DNA of 15,090 bases from SAR116 cluster bacterium (lineage in GTDB: Bacteria > Pseudomonadota > Alphaproteobacteria > Puniceispirillales > GCA-002684695). Made by a program: the position numbers and the translations under genes. This document shows, one piece after another, positions 7,293 through 13,749 of the stretch; the stretch's first letter is position 1; each line of letters opens with the position of its first letter. The stretch is from NCBI GenBank assembly GCA_002684695.1, contig NYVQ01000060.1, forward strand, positions 43,987 to 59,076. Reading direction: 5' to 3'. A model generated the notes under the pieces. That model worked only from the letters and a program-made list of their open reading frames with translations. It was not told where the DNA came from and ran no database searches.

Positions 7293-7925
7293 ATGCTAAT
7301 AAATCAAAAAATATCTTTAAATGAAGCATCAATTGAAGATCTTAAGTCCGGTCTTATAGAAGTGATGAAGAACAAAAAACATTACATTTCGATACCTTTT
7401 ATACCTGAGATCTTCATTAATACATTGATTACACAAGTTTCAAAACTAAAATTTAGAAAAGCAAGACCATTAGTTGGAAATTCCGTAACACAGGACTTTG
7501 AAGTATGTTTTCCTGCTCCAAGAGAAGAGGCTATAGATACCTTAGCAAGATCTATTGAAAAACTTTTTACAGAAACTTTAAAGTTAATGAATAACCCACC
7601 AATTTTAGAACCAACCTTCAATGATATTGCTATCCAAAGATATTTACCAAACTCCGTTGGAATTTCTCCCCATAAAGATCATAAAAAGTACAGCTCCGTT
7701 ATAATCATTGTAACACTCTCTGGATCTTCAAATTTTTGTTTATGTGATGATAGAAATGGCTCTAATTCATATATTTTAAATGATAAACCAGGTAATATAG
7801 TTATCCTACCTGCAACTGGTTTTAAAATGCTGAATATTGATTATGAAAGACCGCTTCACTTTGTTAATAAAATAACCACTGGCAGGCTTTCAATTGGGTT
7901 AAGGCAAAATAGTGAAATTATATAA
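7293..7925 (+). CDS. Fe(II)/2-oxoglutarate oxygenase, AlkB-like
   Basis: Predicted double-stranded beta-helix oxygenase. The C-terminal half carries the complete set of ligands: His127 and Asp129 (GISPHKDHKKY), His189 (RPLHFV), and Arg198 and Arg204 in RLSIGLRQ, the same R-x5-R spacing as the RYNLTFRQ of E. coli AlkB that binds 2-oxoglutarate. Strand segments SVIIIVTLSGSSNFCLC (135-151) and PGNIVILPATGF (166-177) match the core, as in small bacterial 2OG-Fe(II) oxygenases. The N-terminal 100 residues are not assigned. It lacks the nucleotide-recognition lid I would expect in a proven alkyl-DNA repair enzyme, so DNA repair is only one option; amino-acid, lipid or peptide hydroxylation are others. 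It is 17 bases upstream of the EamA transporter and likely co-transcribed. The ATG at 7293 has a weak leader. Confidence 0.72.
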   Translation: MLINQKISLNEASIEDLKSGLIEVMKNKKHYISIPFIPEIFINTLITQVSKLKFRKARPLVGNSVTQDFEVCFPAPREEAIDTLARSIEKLFTETLKLMNNPPILEPTFNDIAIQRYLPNSVGISPHKDHKKYSSVIIIVTLSGSSNFCLCDDRNGSNSYILNDKPGNIVILPATGFKMLNIDYERPLHFVNKITTGRLSIGLRQNSEII

Positions 7926-7942
7926 CAAATGTATTTGAGCAT

Positions 7943-8866
7943 ATGAAAAACAAAGAAAAAGACTACCCACTATTAGGAATATTGCTCGTTTTAGGTTTTA
8001 CTATAATGGGTCCAGTAATGGATACATTTGCTAAACTAGCCTCAAATGAAATACCTATTGGACAAATATCCTTTTCACGATTTCTAGTTCAATCCATAAT
8101 AATCATTCCAATTGCATTGTTTTTAAAAATTTTATATTGGCCAACTAAGGGTGAAATATTACTACACTTTATGAGAGCCTCATTTATTCTAACCGCTACA
8201 TCTCTTTTTTTTGCAGCGATAAAATTCATGCCTATGGCTGATGCCATAGCAATATTTTTAGTTAATCCATTCATTATGACATTTTTGAGTCATTTTATAT
8301 TGAAAGAAAAGATTGGATGGAGAAGGGTTTTAGCATGCATTGTTGGTTTCTCTGGCTCAATGTTAATTTTAAAGCCTAGTTTTGCATTATTTGGTGTTGT
8401 TGCATTATATCCTTTAGGTACTGCGATCACCTATTCATTTTATATTATTATTACGAAATATATGACTAAAAATATTCACCCCATTACACTACAAGCTTTT
8501 ACTGGGACAAGTGCTGTAATTATTATTTTGCCTTTGCTTTTAATATTCAATAATACTTTTTTTGAACCTCTACATATCGTTTGGCCATCATTAAAATCTT
8601 TATTGCTACTTATAGCAGTAGGTGTCACTGCAACTATTTCTCATTTGTTTGTTGTTTATGGTCTTAAATTTAGTCCTGCATCAACGATTGCGCCAATCTT
8701 ATATTTAGAAATTGTTTCTGCAGCAATACTAGGATATTTTGTTTTTCTCGATATTCCAGATCATTTTACTGTCATAGGTGTTAGCATAATTATTTTATGT
8801 GGGATTTACATTTTTATAAGGGAGCATAATCAAAGTTCAGAGTCACCAAAAGTTTTAAGGGAATAA
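7943..8866 (+). CDS. DMT superfamily transporter (EamA family)
   Basis: Inner-membrane transporter of the drug/metabolite superfamily, usually exporting amino acids, nucleotides or related metabolites. The 307 residues show about ten hydrophobic segments forming two EamA repeats (roughly 10-145 and 150-295). Repeat features include SFSRFLVQ (43-50) after helix 2, ADAIAIFLVNPFIMTFLSHFIL with KEKIGWRRVLACIVGFSG in the first repeat, and the matching FSPASTIAPILYLEIVSAAILGYFVF with IGVSIIILCGIYIF in the second. A polar tail rich in Glu, Ser and Lys follows. The short spacing from the oxygenase gene suggests one transcript, so export of the oxygenase product is possible but unproven. Its stop lies 8 bases from the convergent coiled-coil protein's stop. 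Confidence 0.88.
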   Translation: MKNKEKDYPLLGILLVLGFTIMGPVMDTFAKLASNEIPIGQISFSRFLVQSIIIIPIALFLKILYWPTKGEILLHFMRASFILTATSLFFAAIKFMPMADAIAIFLVNPFIMTFLSHFILKEKIGWRRVLACIVGFSGSMLILKPSFALFGVVALYPLGTAITYSFYIIITKYMTKNIHPITLQAFTGTSAVIIILPLLLIFNNTFFEPLHIVWPSLKSLLLLIAVGVTATISHLFVVYGLKFSPASTIAPILYLEIVSAAILGYFVFLDIPDHFTVIGVSIIILCGIYIFIREHNQSSESPKVLRE

Positions 8867-8874
8867 TATTAAAT

Positions 8875-9564
8875 TTATTTATAATTAGCGAATTGACTAT
8901 CATTGCTAAAAGGTAAGTTCAATTTAGATAAAAGATTAACTCTTTCCAACTTGAGATTATCAATCATGTTAATTGCTGTTGATAGTTTTTGATTTTGTAT
9001 TTTTGTTTTTGAACTTAAAGCCATTAATTTTTCTTCAAGCTTTGTCAGGTTATATTTTGATTCCTTATCTAAAAGTATGTTTTTAGAAATCAAAATTTGA
9101 TTTTCCAATAAAATTTCCTCTTTCTGGTTTTGAAAATCAATAACTAGAGATTTTAATCTTGTTATCTCTGTTGAAAGGTTCTTAATTTTTTCTGAATATA
9201 ATTTAATATTAAGATTATTCGAATTATTATTGTTATTTATATTGTTTAGACTAACATTAATAAGTTTTTTTGAACTATTCAATTTGCCATAAAGTTGGCT
9301 AGACTCAGCCACCTTTTCATGAAAATTGGTTACCGTAATATATTTTACTTCTGTACTCTCCTCTACTATGTCTGGAGATCTAAAATTTAAAAACTCGGCT
9401 AAAGCAATTGATAATGAAAAAAGAGTTATAATTAATGAAAATACCATAAGTTTTTTTTCAGAGCTCATAATAGTATTAAAATTATTCACTGTTTCATTTA
9501 ATTCTAATATTTTATCTTGCTCTTCCAATTTATTTCTTAATTCATTAATTTTCTTTTCGAACAT
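8875..9564 (-). CDS. uncharacterised membrane-anchored coiled-coil protein
   Basis: I do not recognise a family. The 229-residue protein has a short charged coiled coil at about 1-30, a single transmembrane segment at 39-58 (LMVFSLIITLFSLSIALAEF), and a long predicted coiled coil from about 85 to the end. An Asn-rich linker at 107-119 interrupts it. Heptad-like Leu and Ile spacing with Lys and Glu is evident at 120-185 and 195-215. The topology could place the long coil in the periplasm (few positive charges flank the membrane on that side) or in the cytoplasm. The protein may be a scaffold or cell-envelope component; that is inference. It lies 127 bases downstream of the NrtR-like gene on the same strand, so read-through transcription is possible, but its leader is almost pure A and T with no visible ribosome-binding site. 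Confidence 0.65.
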   Translation of the reverse strand: MFEKKINELRNKLEEQDKILELNETVNNFNTIMSSEKKLMVFSLIITLFSLSIALAEFLNFRSPDIVEESTEVKYITVTNFHEKVAESSQLYGKLNSSKKLINVSLNNINNNNNSNNLNIKLYSEKIKNLSTEITRLKSLVIDFQNQKEEILLENQILISKNILLDKESKYNLTKLEEKLMALSSKTKIQNQKLSTAINMIDNLKLERVNLLSKLNLPFSNDSQFANYK

Positions 9565-9691
9565 AGCTTTTTATCAATTTTTTTAATTATTTAAATTTTA
9601 TTATTTATTTAAACTTTTTGGAATAAAAATTACTAACTTATTATTTTTATTGAATAAAAATTTATTTTGTAAAAAATTAATTTTGATGATA
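9565..9691. other. extremely AT-rich spacer with repeated GAATAAAAATT
   Basis: This 127-bp gap separates two minus-strand genes. GAATAAAAATT occurs near 9621 and again, as GAATAAAAATTT, near 9652. ATTTTTATT at 9643-9651 is the inverted complement of the first copy, so a weak AT-only stem is possible. There is no GC-rich hairpin and no other recognisable signal. I see nothing here that decides whether the coiled-coil gene has its own promoter. Confidence 0.3.
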
Positions 9692-10339
9692 CTAAACGAT
9701 TCTATCTAAGGGTTTGTAAAGTTTTGCAGGGCGATGATTACCATGCTGCATTAAATTAGTTTCTTCTATAAAAAGATTGTCCTTGTTTTGAACAAATAGC
9801 CATTTCCTGAAGTTTCTTTTTTCATGAAACTGCTTTTTATTGATACCAAGATTAATAAATGTTTTTTGCAACTCAGATAGTGTAAACTTATTTTTGATAA
9901 AATACCTTACATTTGCGTAGTCACTCCTTACAAATTCTCTAACAAAATTTGATATTTTTTTAAATTTAATATTATTTACGATATTATTTTCTGTGAGCTC
10001 TTTATCATAAAACCAAGTTAAATCTTTTAAATTCTTATTATAAAGAAAGTTATAACTAAATTTTTTATTTAAGCTTAAATAATTAGTTTCTAGAAGCCCC
10101 TTACAAATAATATTATCAATAAGCTTGTATTCTATATCTTCAGTATGTGATTGACCAATCAATAAGGAGGCTGCTCTTTTACAGGCAACTGACAAATCTT
10201 CGTTTTCAGTTAATACAGTGTTGGGAAGCTCCCAAAAATTACTTCCTTTATTTTTAATGAACAATATTTTTAAACTATTACTTATTACACGTACAAAAAA
10301 AATATTAACCTTTATATTACAATACTTTGGATTACTCAT
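9692..10339 (-). CDS. NrtR-like Nudix-related transcriptional regulator
   Basis: Two-domain protein resembling NrtR: an N-terminal Nudix-fold domain (about 8-140) and a C-terminal winged helix (about 150-210). The Nudix box is visible but degenerate. WELPNTVLTENEDLSVACKR (36-55) keeps Glu47 and Arg55 but replaces the first Gly by Thr41, and the REUXEE glutamates become Ala56, Leu59 and Leu60, so hydrolysis is unlikely. NrtR-family regulators likewise use a degenerate Nudix domain to sense ADP-ribose or related nucleotides. The C-terminus matches their DNA-binding part: FTLSELQKTF (152-161), EKRNFRKWL (173-181) and HRPAKLYKP (202-210). Known NrtRs mostly control NAD metabolism, but no NAD gene is seen here; the upstream neighbours are a ThDP enzyme and a cyclic-nucleotide-binding protein. 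A palindrome within its predicted promoter suggests autoregulation. Confidence 0.75.
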   Translation of the reverse strand: MSNPKYCNIKVNIFFVRVISNSLKILFIKNKGSNFWELPNTVLTENEDLSVACKRAASLLIGQSHTEDIEYKLIDNIICKGLLETNYLSLNKKFSYNFLYNKNLKDLTWFYDKELTENNIVNNIKFKKISNFVREFVRSDYANVRYFIKNKFTLSELQKTFINLGINKKQFHEKRNFRKWLFVQNKDNLFIEETNLMQHGNHRPAKLYKPLDRIV

Positions 10340-10345
10340 ATAACT

Positions 10346-10375
10346 ATATTAAGTGTATTTTTTACACTAAGTCAA
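10346..10375 (-). promoter_or_regulatory. predicted sigma70-type promoter of the NrtR-like gene
   Basis: Read on the minus strand, TTGACT (10370-10375) is five of six to the -35 consensus. It is followed by an 18-base spacer and TAATAT (10346-10351), five of six to the -10 consensus. Only six bases (AGTTAT) then precede the ATG at 10339, so the start site would fall at or next to the start codon, giving a leaderless or nearly leaderless mRNA. The -35 lies inside the last codons of the ThDP-enzyme gene. Confidence 0.5.
10352..10368. promoter_or_regulatory. 17-bp palindromic operator candidate inside the promoter spacer
   Basis: AGTGTATTTTTTACACT: two perfect 6-bp arms (AGTGTA and TACACT) around five T residues. 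It occupies nearly the whole spacer between the predicted -35 and -10 and overlaps the stop codon of the ThDP-enzyme gene. A winged-helix dimer bound here would block RNA polymerase. The NrtR-like protein encoded immediately downstream is the natural candidate, giving negative autoregulation. I found no second copy of the motif elsewhere in the window. An alternative reading is that the structure is a weak intrinsic hairpin, but its six bp stem is not GC-rich and no U-tract follows. Confidence 0.5.
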
Positions 10376-12022
10376 ACTTTTTACTTTATAATCTTGTAAA
10401 GTTTTATGAGGTGAAATACTTTCAATATCAATAATTAATTCAATTAGTGCGCCTTTATTTGAACTAAAAATTTTTTCAAATACTGGCTTGAACTCTTTTG
10501 TTTCCTTTATTTTAAAACCGTCAATACCATAGGCTTCTGCAATTTTTGTGAAATCAGGATTGATAATATCAGTGGAAGCCACTCTCCCTGGATATGATGC
10601 CTCTTGATGCATTCTTATTGTTCCGTAACTAGAATTATTCAAAATTAGAATTATAGGGAATAAATTGTATTGTTTTGCTGTTCCTAGCTCATTTTGTGTC
10701 ATCTGAAAATCGCCATCTCCAGCAAAACATATAACCTTTTTAGAGGGGTTGACTAATTTTGCTGCAATGGCAGCAGGAAGACCAAAGCCCATTGCACCGC
10801 TTGTTGGTGCTAATAGCCTTGTTTTTGATCCATACATAAAGAAAAGATTGCTCCATATAGAAAAATTTCCAGCTCCATTTGTTAAGATCACATCCTCTGG
10901 TAATTTTTTTTGCAAATAAGAAATAATTACCCCCATATCTATTTTTCCTGGTTGTTTTGGAATAAATAAGCTCTTTTCATAGGCTGATCTTAATTTTTTA
11001 GTATATGAAGTCCAGTTTCCTATTTGGTCTATACTATTCAACTCAAGTGCCAAATTATTTGGTCCAGCGTTTACAGGAAAATCAGCATGATAAAATTTAT
11101 TAATTTCTTTTGGATCAGAGTGGCTATGTATTAAGATACTATTAATATTTTTATCAATTAATAACTTATATCCGGATGTAGTTATATCACCTAAAAGAGT
11201 ATTAAACGCAAAAATAAGATCTGAATCTTCCAATAATTTTTTTATATATTGAGAATTTACAAAACTTAATACACCAACGTATGAATGTGATTTATTGTCA
11301 AAAATATCCTGTCTTCTAAAGGATGCAATTACTGGGAGACCATTTTTTTCAATAAAATTATTCAAATTATAAATCCCAACTTCATTCCAGCCTGATCCTC
11401 CAACAATAAAAATTGGTTTCTTTGAAACTCTTAACTTTTTAATAATTTCGCTAATATTTAACTTTGAAATTGATGGCTCTGAAAACTTCACAATTGGTGA
11501 TGGTTTAGTTATGTCACATGGAGCAGAAATAACATCCTCTGGAACAGAAACTATTACTGGACCAGGCCTACCAGTATTCGCAACATTAAAAGCCCTTGAA
11601 ACTATTTCTGGTATTCTATTAACATCAGTTATTTCAACAACCCATTTCGCCATACTTGAATACATGCCATTATAGTTTAATTCTTGAAAAGCCTCTCTTC
11701 CAATAACTTTAGTCGAGACTTGGCCAATAAATAACACTAGTGGAATAGATCCTTGAAAAGCAGTATGTATTCCAATTGAAGCATTAGTAGCCCCAGGTGC
11801 CCTTGTTACATAACAAACGCCTGTCTTGCCTGTAAGTTGAGCGTAACTCGCTGCCATAAAGGCAGCACCCCCTTCTTGGCGAGCTCCCACCCAGTTGATT
11901 CCGTCAAATTCATTAAGTGCATCAAGAACTGATAGGAAACTCTCTCCAGGAACACCAAATATTTTACTAGTTTTCTGATTTAAAAGGCTTTTGAGTAATA
12001 ATGTAGCACCATTTTTTTTCAT
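10367..12022 (-). CDS. ThDP-dependent enzyme, acetolactate synthase-like
   Basis: Full-length (551 aa) member of the thiamine-diphosphate enzyme family that includes acetolactate synthase large subunits. The three domains are all present. The Pyr domain (about 1-170) has FGVPGESFLSVLDAL (22-36) and the catalytic Glu50 in ARQEGGAAFMA. A central domain spans about 190-335. The PP domain (about 360-535) has the ThDP/Mg motif GDGDFQMTQNE (435-445) ending in NN (462-463). VTRAPGATNAS (72-82) and FIGQV (98-102) are typical. It is not clearly IlvB, since no small subunit (ilvN) is adjacent, and sequence blocks do not suggest Xsc or oxalyl-CoA decarboxylase. It probably acts on a 2-keto acid by decarboxylation or carboligation. 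It lies 13 bases downstream of the cyclic-nucleotide-binding gene, so the two likely share a transcript. Confidence 0.87.
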   Translation of the reverse strand: MKKNGATLLLKSLLNQKTSKIFGVPGESFLSVLDALNEFDGINWVGARQEGGAAFMAASYAQLTGKTGVCYVTRAPGATNASIGIHTAFQGSIPLVLFIGQVSTKVIGREAFQELNYNGMYSSMAKWVVEITDVNRIPEIVSRAFNVANTGRPGPVIVSVPEDVISAPCDITKPSPIVKFSEPSISKLNISEIIKKLRVSKKPIFIVGGSGWNEVGIYNLNNFIEKNGLPVIASFRRQDIFDNKSHSYVGVLSFVNSQYIKKLLEDSDLIFAFNTLLGDITTSGYKLLIDKNINSILIHSHSDPKEINKFYHADFPVNAGPNNLALELNSIDQIGNWTSYTKKLRSAYEKSLFIPKQPGKIDMGVIISYLQKKLPEDVILTNGAGNFSIWSNLFFMYGSKTRLLAPTSGAMGFGLPAAIAAKLVNPSKKVICFAGDGDFQMTQNELGTAKQYNLFPIILILNNSSYGTIRMHQEASYPGRVASTDIINPDFTKIAEAYGIDGFKIKETKEFKPVFEKIFSSNKGALIELIIDIESISPHKTLQDYKVKSLT

Positions 12023-12035
12023 TTATTAATATTTT

Positions 12036-12503
12036 CTAATCAATAAATTGCATAGAAGCCAATTTTTTTCTAATCAATTGCAAATGATCTTGAATTGCTT
12101 TGAGATTAACAGATTTATTTTCTAATTTTTTTAATATTGAATCTAAATCAGTCGCCAAGTCTTGGCTTTGATTATTAGAGTCTATAAGCCTCAATTGTGT
12201 TTTTCTTAAAATTGCTGCTATTGCTTTATCGCCCTTGACCATCCGCTTAAGAGAAAAGTGGGGTATTTTGGTTGCTAATACTTTATGCTCACCTGCAATA
12301 GCTTTCACTGATCTGCTTGTTTGTAAAATGCAAGAAGTCTCTCCAAATACCTCACCTTCTCCAACTCTCCCTAGGAGAAGGCCATTAGTCGTATATAAAT
12401 AAACAAAACCCTGAATTACTAAAAATGCAGCATTAGATGGGTCACCAACGTCATATATTAATTCTTGTGGCTCCCAAATAATTTGGTTATTTTTTTCTTC
12501 CAT
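12036..12503 (-). CDS. stand-alone cyclic nucleotide-binding domain protein
   Basis: Small (155 aa) protein consisting mostly of one Crp/Fnr-type cyclic-nucleotide-binding beta-roll at about 8-100, followed by a helical C-terminus (about 105-150, ILKKLENK and LQLIRKKL). The phosphate-binding cassette is recognisable: GEGEVFGETSCILQTSRSVKAIAG (48-71), where Glu55 and Arg64 occupy the ribose- and phosphate-contacting positions of CRP-type domains. Asp21-Pro-Ser-Asn-Ala-Ala-Phe-Leu-Val-Ile-Gln-Gly matches the conserved beta-roll entry. There is no helix-turn-helix, kinase or channel part, so it would have to act by protein contact or dimerisation. It is the first gene of a minus-strand group ending in the NrtR-like regulator and diverges from the Fe-ADH. 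Whether it binds cAMP, cGMP or another ligand cannot be read from sequence. Confidence 0.8.
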   Translation of the reverse strand: MEEKNNQIIWEPQELIYDVGDPSNAAFLVIQGFVYLYTTNGLLLGRVGEGEVFGETSCILQTSRSVKAIAGEHKVLATKIPHFSLKRMVKGDKAIAAILRKTQLRLIDSNNQSQDLATDLDSILKKLENKSVNLKAIQDHLQLIRKKLASMQFID

Positions 12504-12602
12504 TGCTTTTAAAATTTAAAATTTAATATCCAAATTATGTTATATTATAAATTACTCATAAAATAAAATATATTTATCAGGTTAATTGTAAGAGGCTTAA
12601 AT
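12504..12602. promoter_or_regulatory. divergent intergenic region, probable promoters for both flanking genes
   Basis: Ninety-nine bases separate the start codons of the cyclic-nucleotide-binding gene and the Fe-ADH, so at least one promoter in each direction must lie here or in the flanking coding ends. TATATTATAA-type sequences occur, but none stands out from the AT-rich background. AGAGG at 12591-12595 is a good ribosome-binding site seven bases before the Fe-ADH ATG. The AGTGTA palindrome found before the NrtR-like gene is not present. Confidence 0.4.
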
Positions 12603-13748
12603 ATGTCATCAATTACTAGCTGGAATTTTCCCACCAATATTAAAATTGGATCAGGAAGTTTGAACCAAATTTCAGGAATTTGTAAAGATTTAAAAATTTT
12701 AAAGCCTTTAATCGTAACAGATAAAAATCTTCAAAATAATGCTATAATGCAAGATTTAAAAAATACAATAGTCAACTCTAGCATTCCCCTAAATATTTTT
12801 AGTAAAGTTGACCCTAACCCAACTGAAAAAAATCTCGATGACGGCTTAAAAATATTAAAAAATGGTGGTTTTGACGGTATCATTGCATTTGGTGGTGGGT
12901 CTGCGCTAGATTTAGGCAAGCTGTTGGGGTTTATGGTTGCCCAAAAATTAACAGTTTGGGAATTCGAAGACGTAGGTGATAATTGGAAAAAAGCAAACAC
13001 TAATAACATTTTACCAACTATCGCAATTCCAACTACTGCAGGAACTGGCTCTGAAGTAGGCAGAGCTGGGGTTTTAACTGATCATTTAAATAAAGTAAAA
13101 AAAGTTATCTTTCATCCTAAAATGCTTCCTAAAAATGTAATTTGTGACCCAAACCTTACTCTAAATCTACCTAAAAACTTAACTGCAGGAACAGGAATGG
13201 ACGCATTTGCTCATTGCCTTGAAGCATATTGCTCACCTGGCCACCACCCTATGGCGGATGGAATCGCCTTAGTAGGAATGAAATTGGTTAAAGAAAATTT
13301 AATAGAAGCATATATAAACGGTCAAAATATAGAAGCTAGGCAAAACATGCTCAGTGCAGCCTTAATGGGAGCAACTGCATTTCAAAAAGGCTTAGGAGCA
13401 ATTCATGCACTTTCTCATCCCATAGGAGCAGTTTATAATACTCACCATGGAACTACAAATGCTATTGTTATGAAGAAAGTTATTGATTTTAATAAATCGC
13501 ATATAATTGATAAAATTGAAAAATTAGCAATATTTTTGGAGATTGAAAATGGTTTTAAAGGTTTCATAGATTACATAGAGGATTTATGTAAAAATTTAAA
13601 TATTCCAAAAAATTTGAGCGAAATCGGTGTTAATGAAGATAAACTTGAACTAATTGCAAGTATGGCAATTATCGATCCGACAGCATCAGGGAATCCTAAG
13701 GAATTAGATTTTAACAATACTTTGAATTTACTTAAAGAATGCCTTTAG
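12603..13748 (+). CDS. iron-containing alcohol dehydrogenase
   Basis: Group III (Fe-ADH) NAD(P)-dependent oxidoreductase, 381 aa, interconverting an alcohol and an aldehyde or ketone in the cytoplasm. The nucleotide loop GGGSALDLGK is at 97-106, and the family PTTAGTGSEVGRAG block at 143-156. The metal ligands Asp200, His204, His268 and His282 (AGTGMDAFAHCLEAY; GAIHALSHPIGAVYNTHHG) match the Asp-His-His-His set of FucO, with near-identical spacing of 4, 64 and 14. The C-terminal NPKELDF segment is as in the family. The start is supported by AGAGG seven bases upstream. The substrate is unknown. Its stop is one base from the stop of the convergent aminotransferase, so the two 3' ends abut. An alcohol or amine degradation role with that aminotransferase is possible but not shown. 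Confidence 0.93.
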   Translation: MSSITSWNFPTNIKIGSGSLNQISGICKDLKILKPLIVTDKNLQNNAIMQDLKNTIVNSSIPLNIFSKVDPNPTEKNLDDGLKILKNGGFDGIIAFGGGSALDLGKLLGFMVAQKLTVWEFEDVGDNWKKANTNNILPTIAIPTTAGTGSEVGRAGVLTDHLNKVKKVIFHPKMLPKNVICDPNLTLNLPKNLTAGTGMDAFAHCLEAYCSPGHHPMADGIALVGMKLVKENLIEAYINGQNIEARQNMLSAALMGATAFQKGLGAIHALSHPIGAVYNTHHGTTNAIVMKKVIDFNKSHIIDKIEKLAIFLEIENGFKGFIDYIEDLCKNLNIPKNLSEIGVNEDKLELIASMAIIDPTASGNPKELDFNNTLNLLKECL

Positions 13749-13749
13749 A

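Noticed and set aside
7382..7621. Minus-strand 79-aa frame opposite the AlkB-like oxygenase
   Set aside because: Antisense shadow with no motif; the plus-strand frame carries the full metal and cofactor set.
8089..8274. Minus-strand 61-aa frame opposite the EamA gene
   Set aside because: Antisense shadow of transmembrane codons with no support.
9326..9586. Plus-strand 86-aa frame opposite the coiled-coil gene
   Set aside because: Low-complexity translation of the antisense strand, no ribosome-binding site; the minus-strand frame has coherent helix and coil structure.
12731..13009. Minus-strand 92-aa frame opposite the Fe-ADH
   Set aside because: Antisense of the conserved GGGS nucleotide-binding region; shadow.
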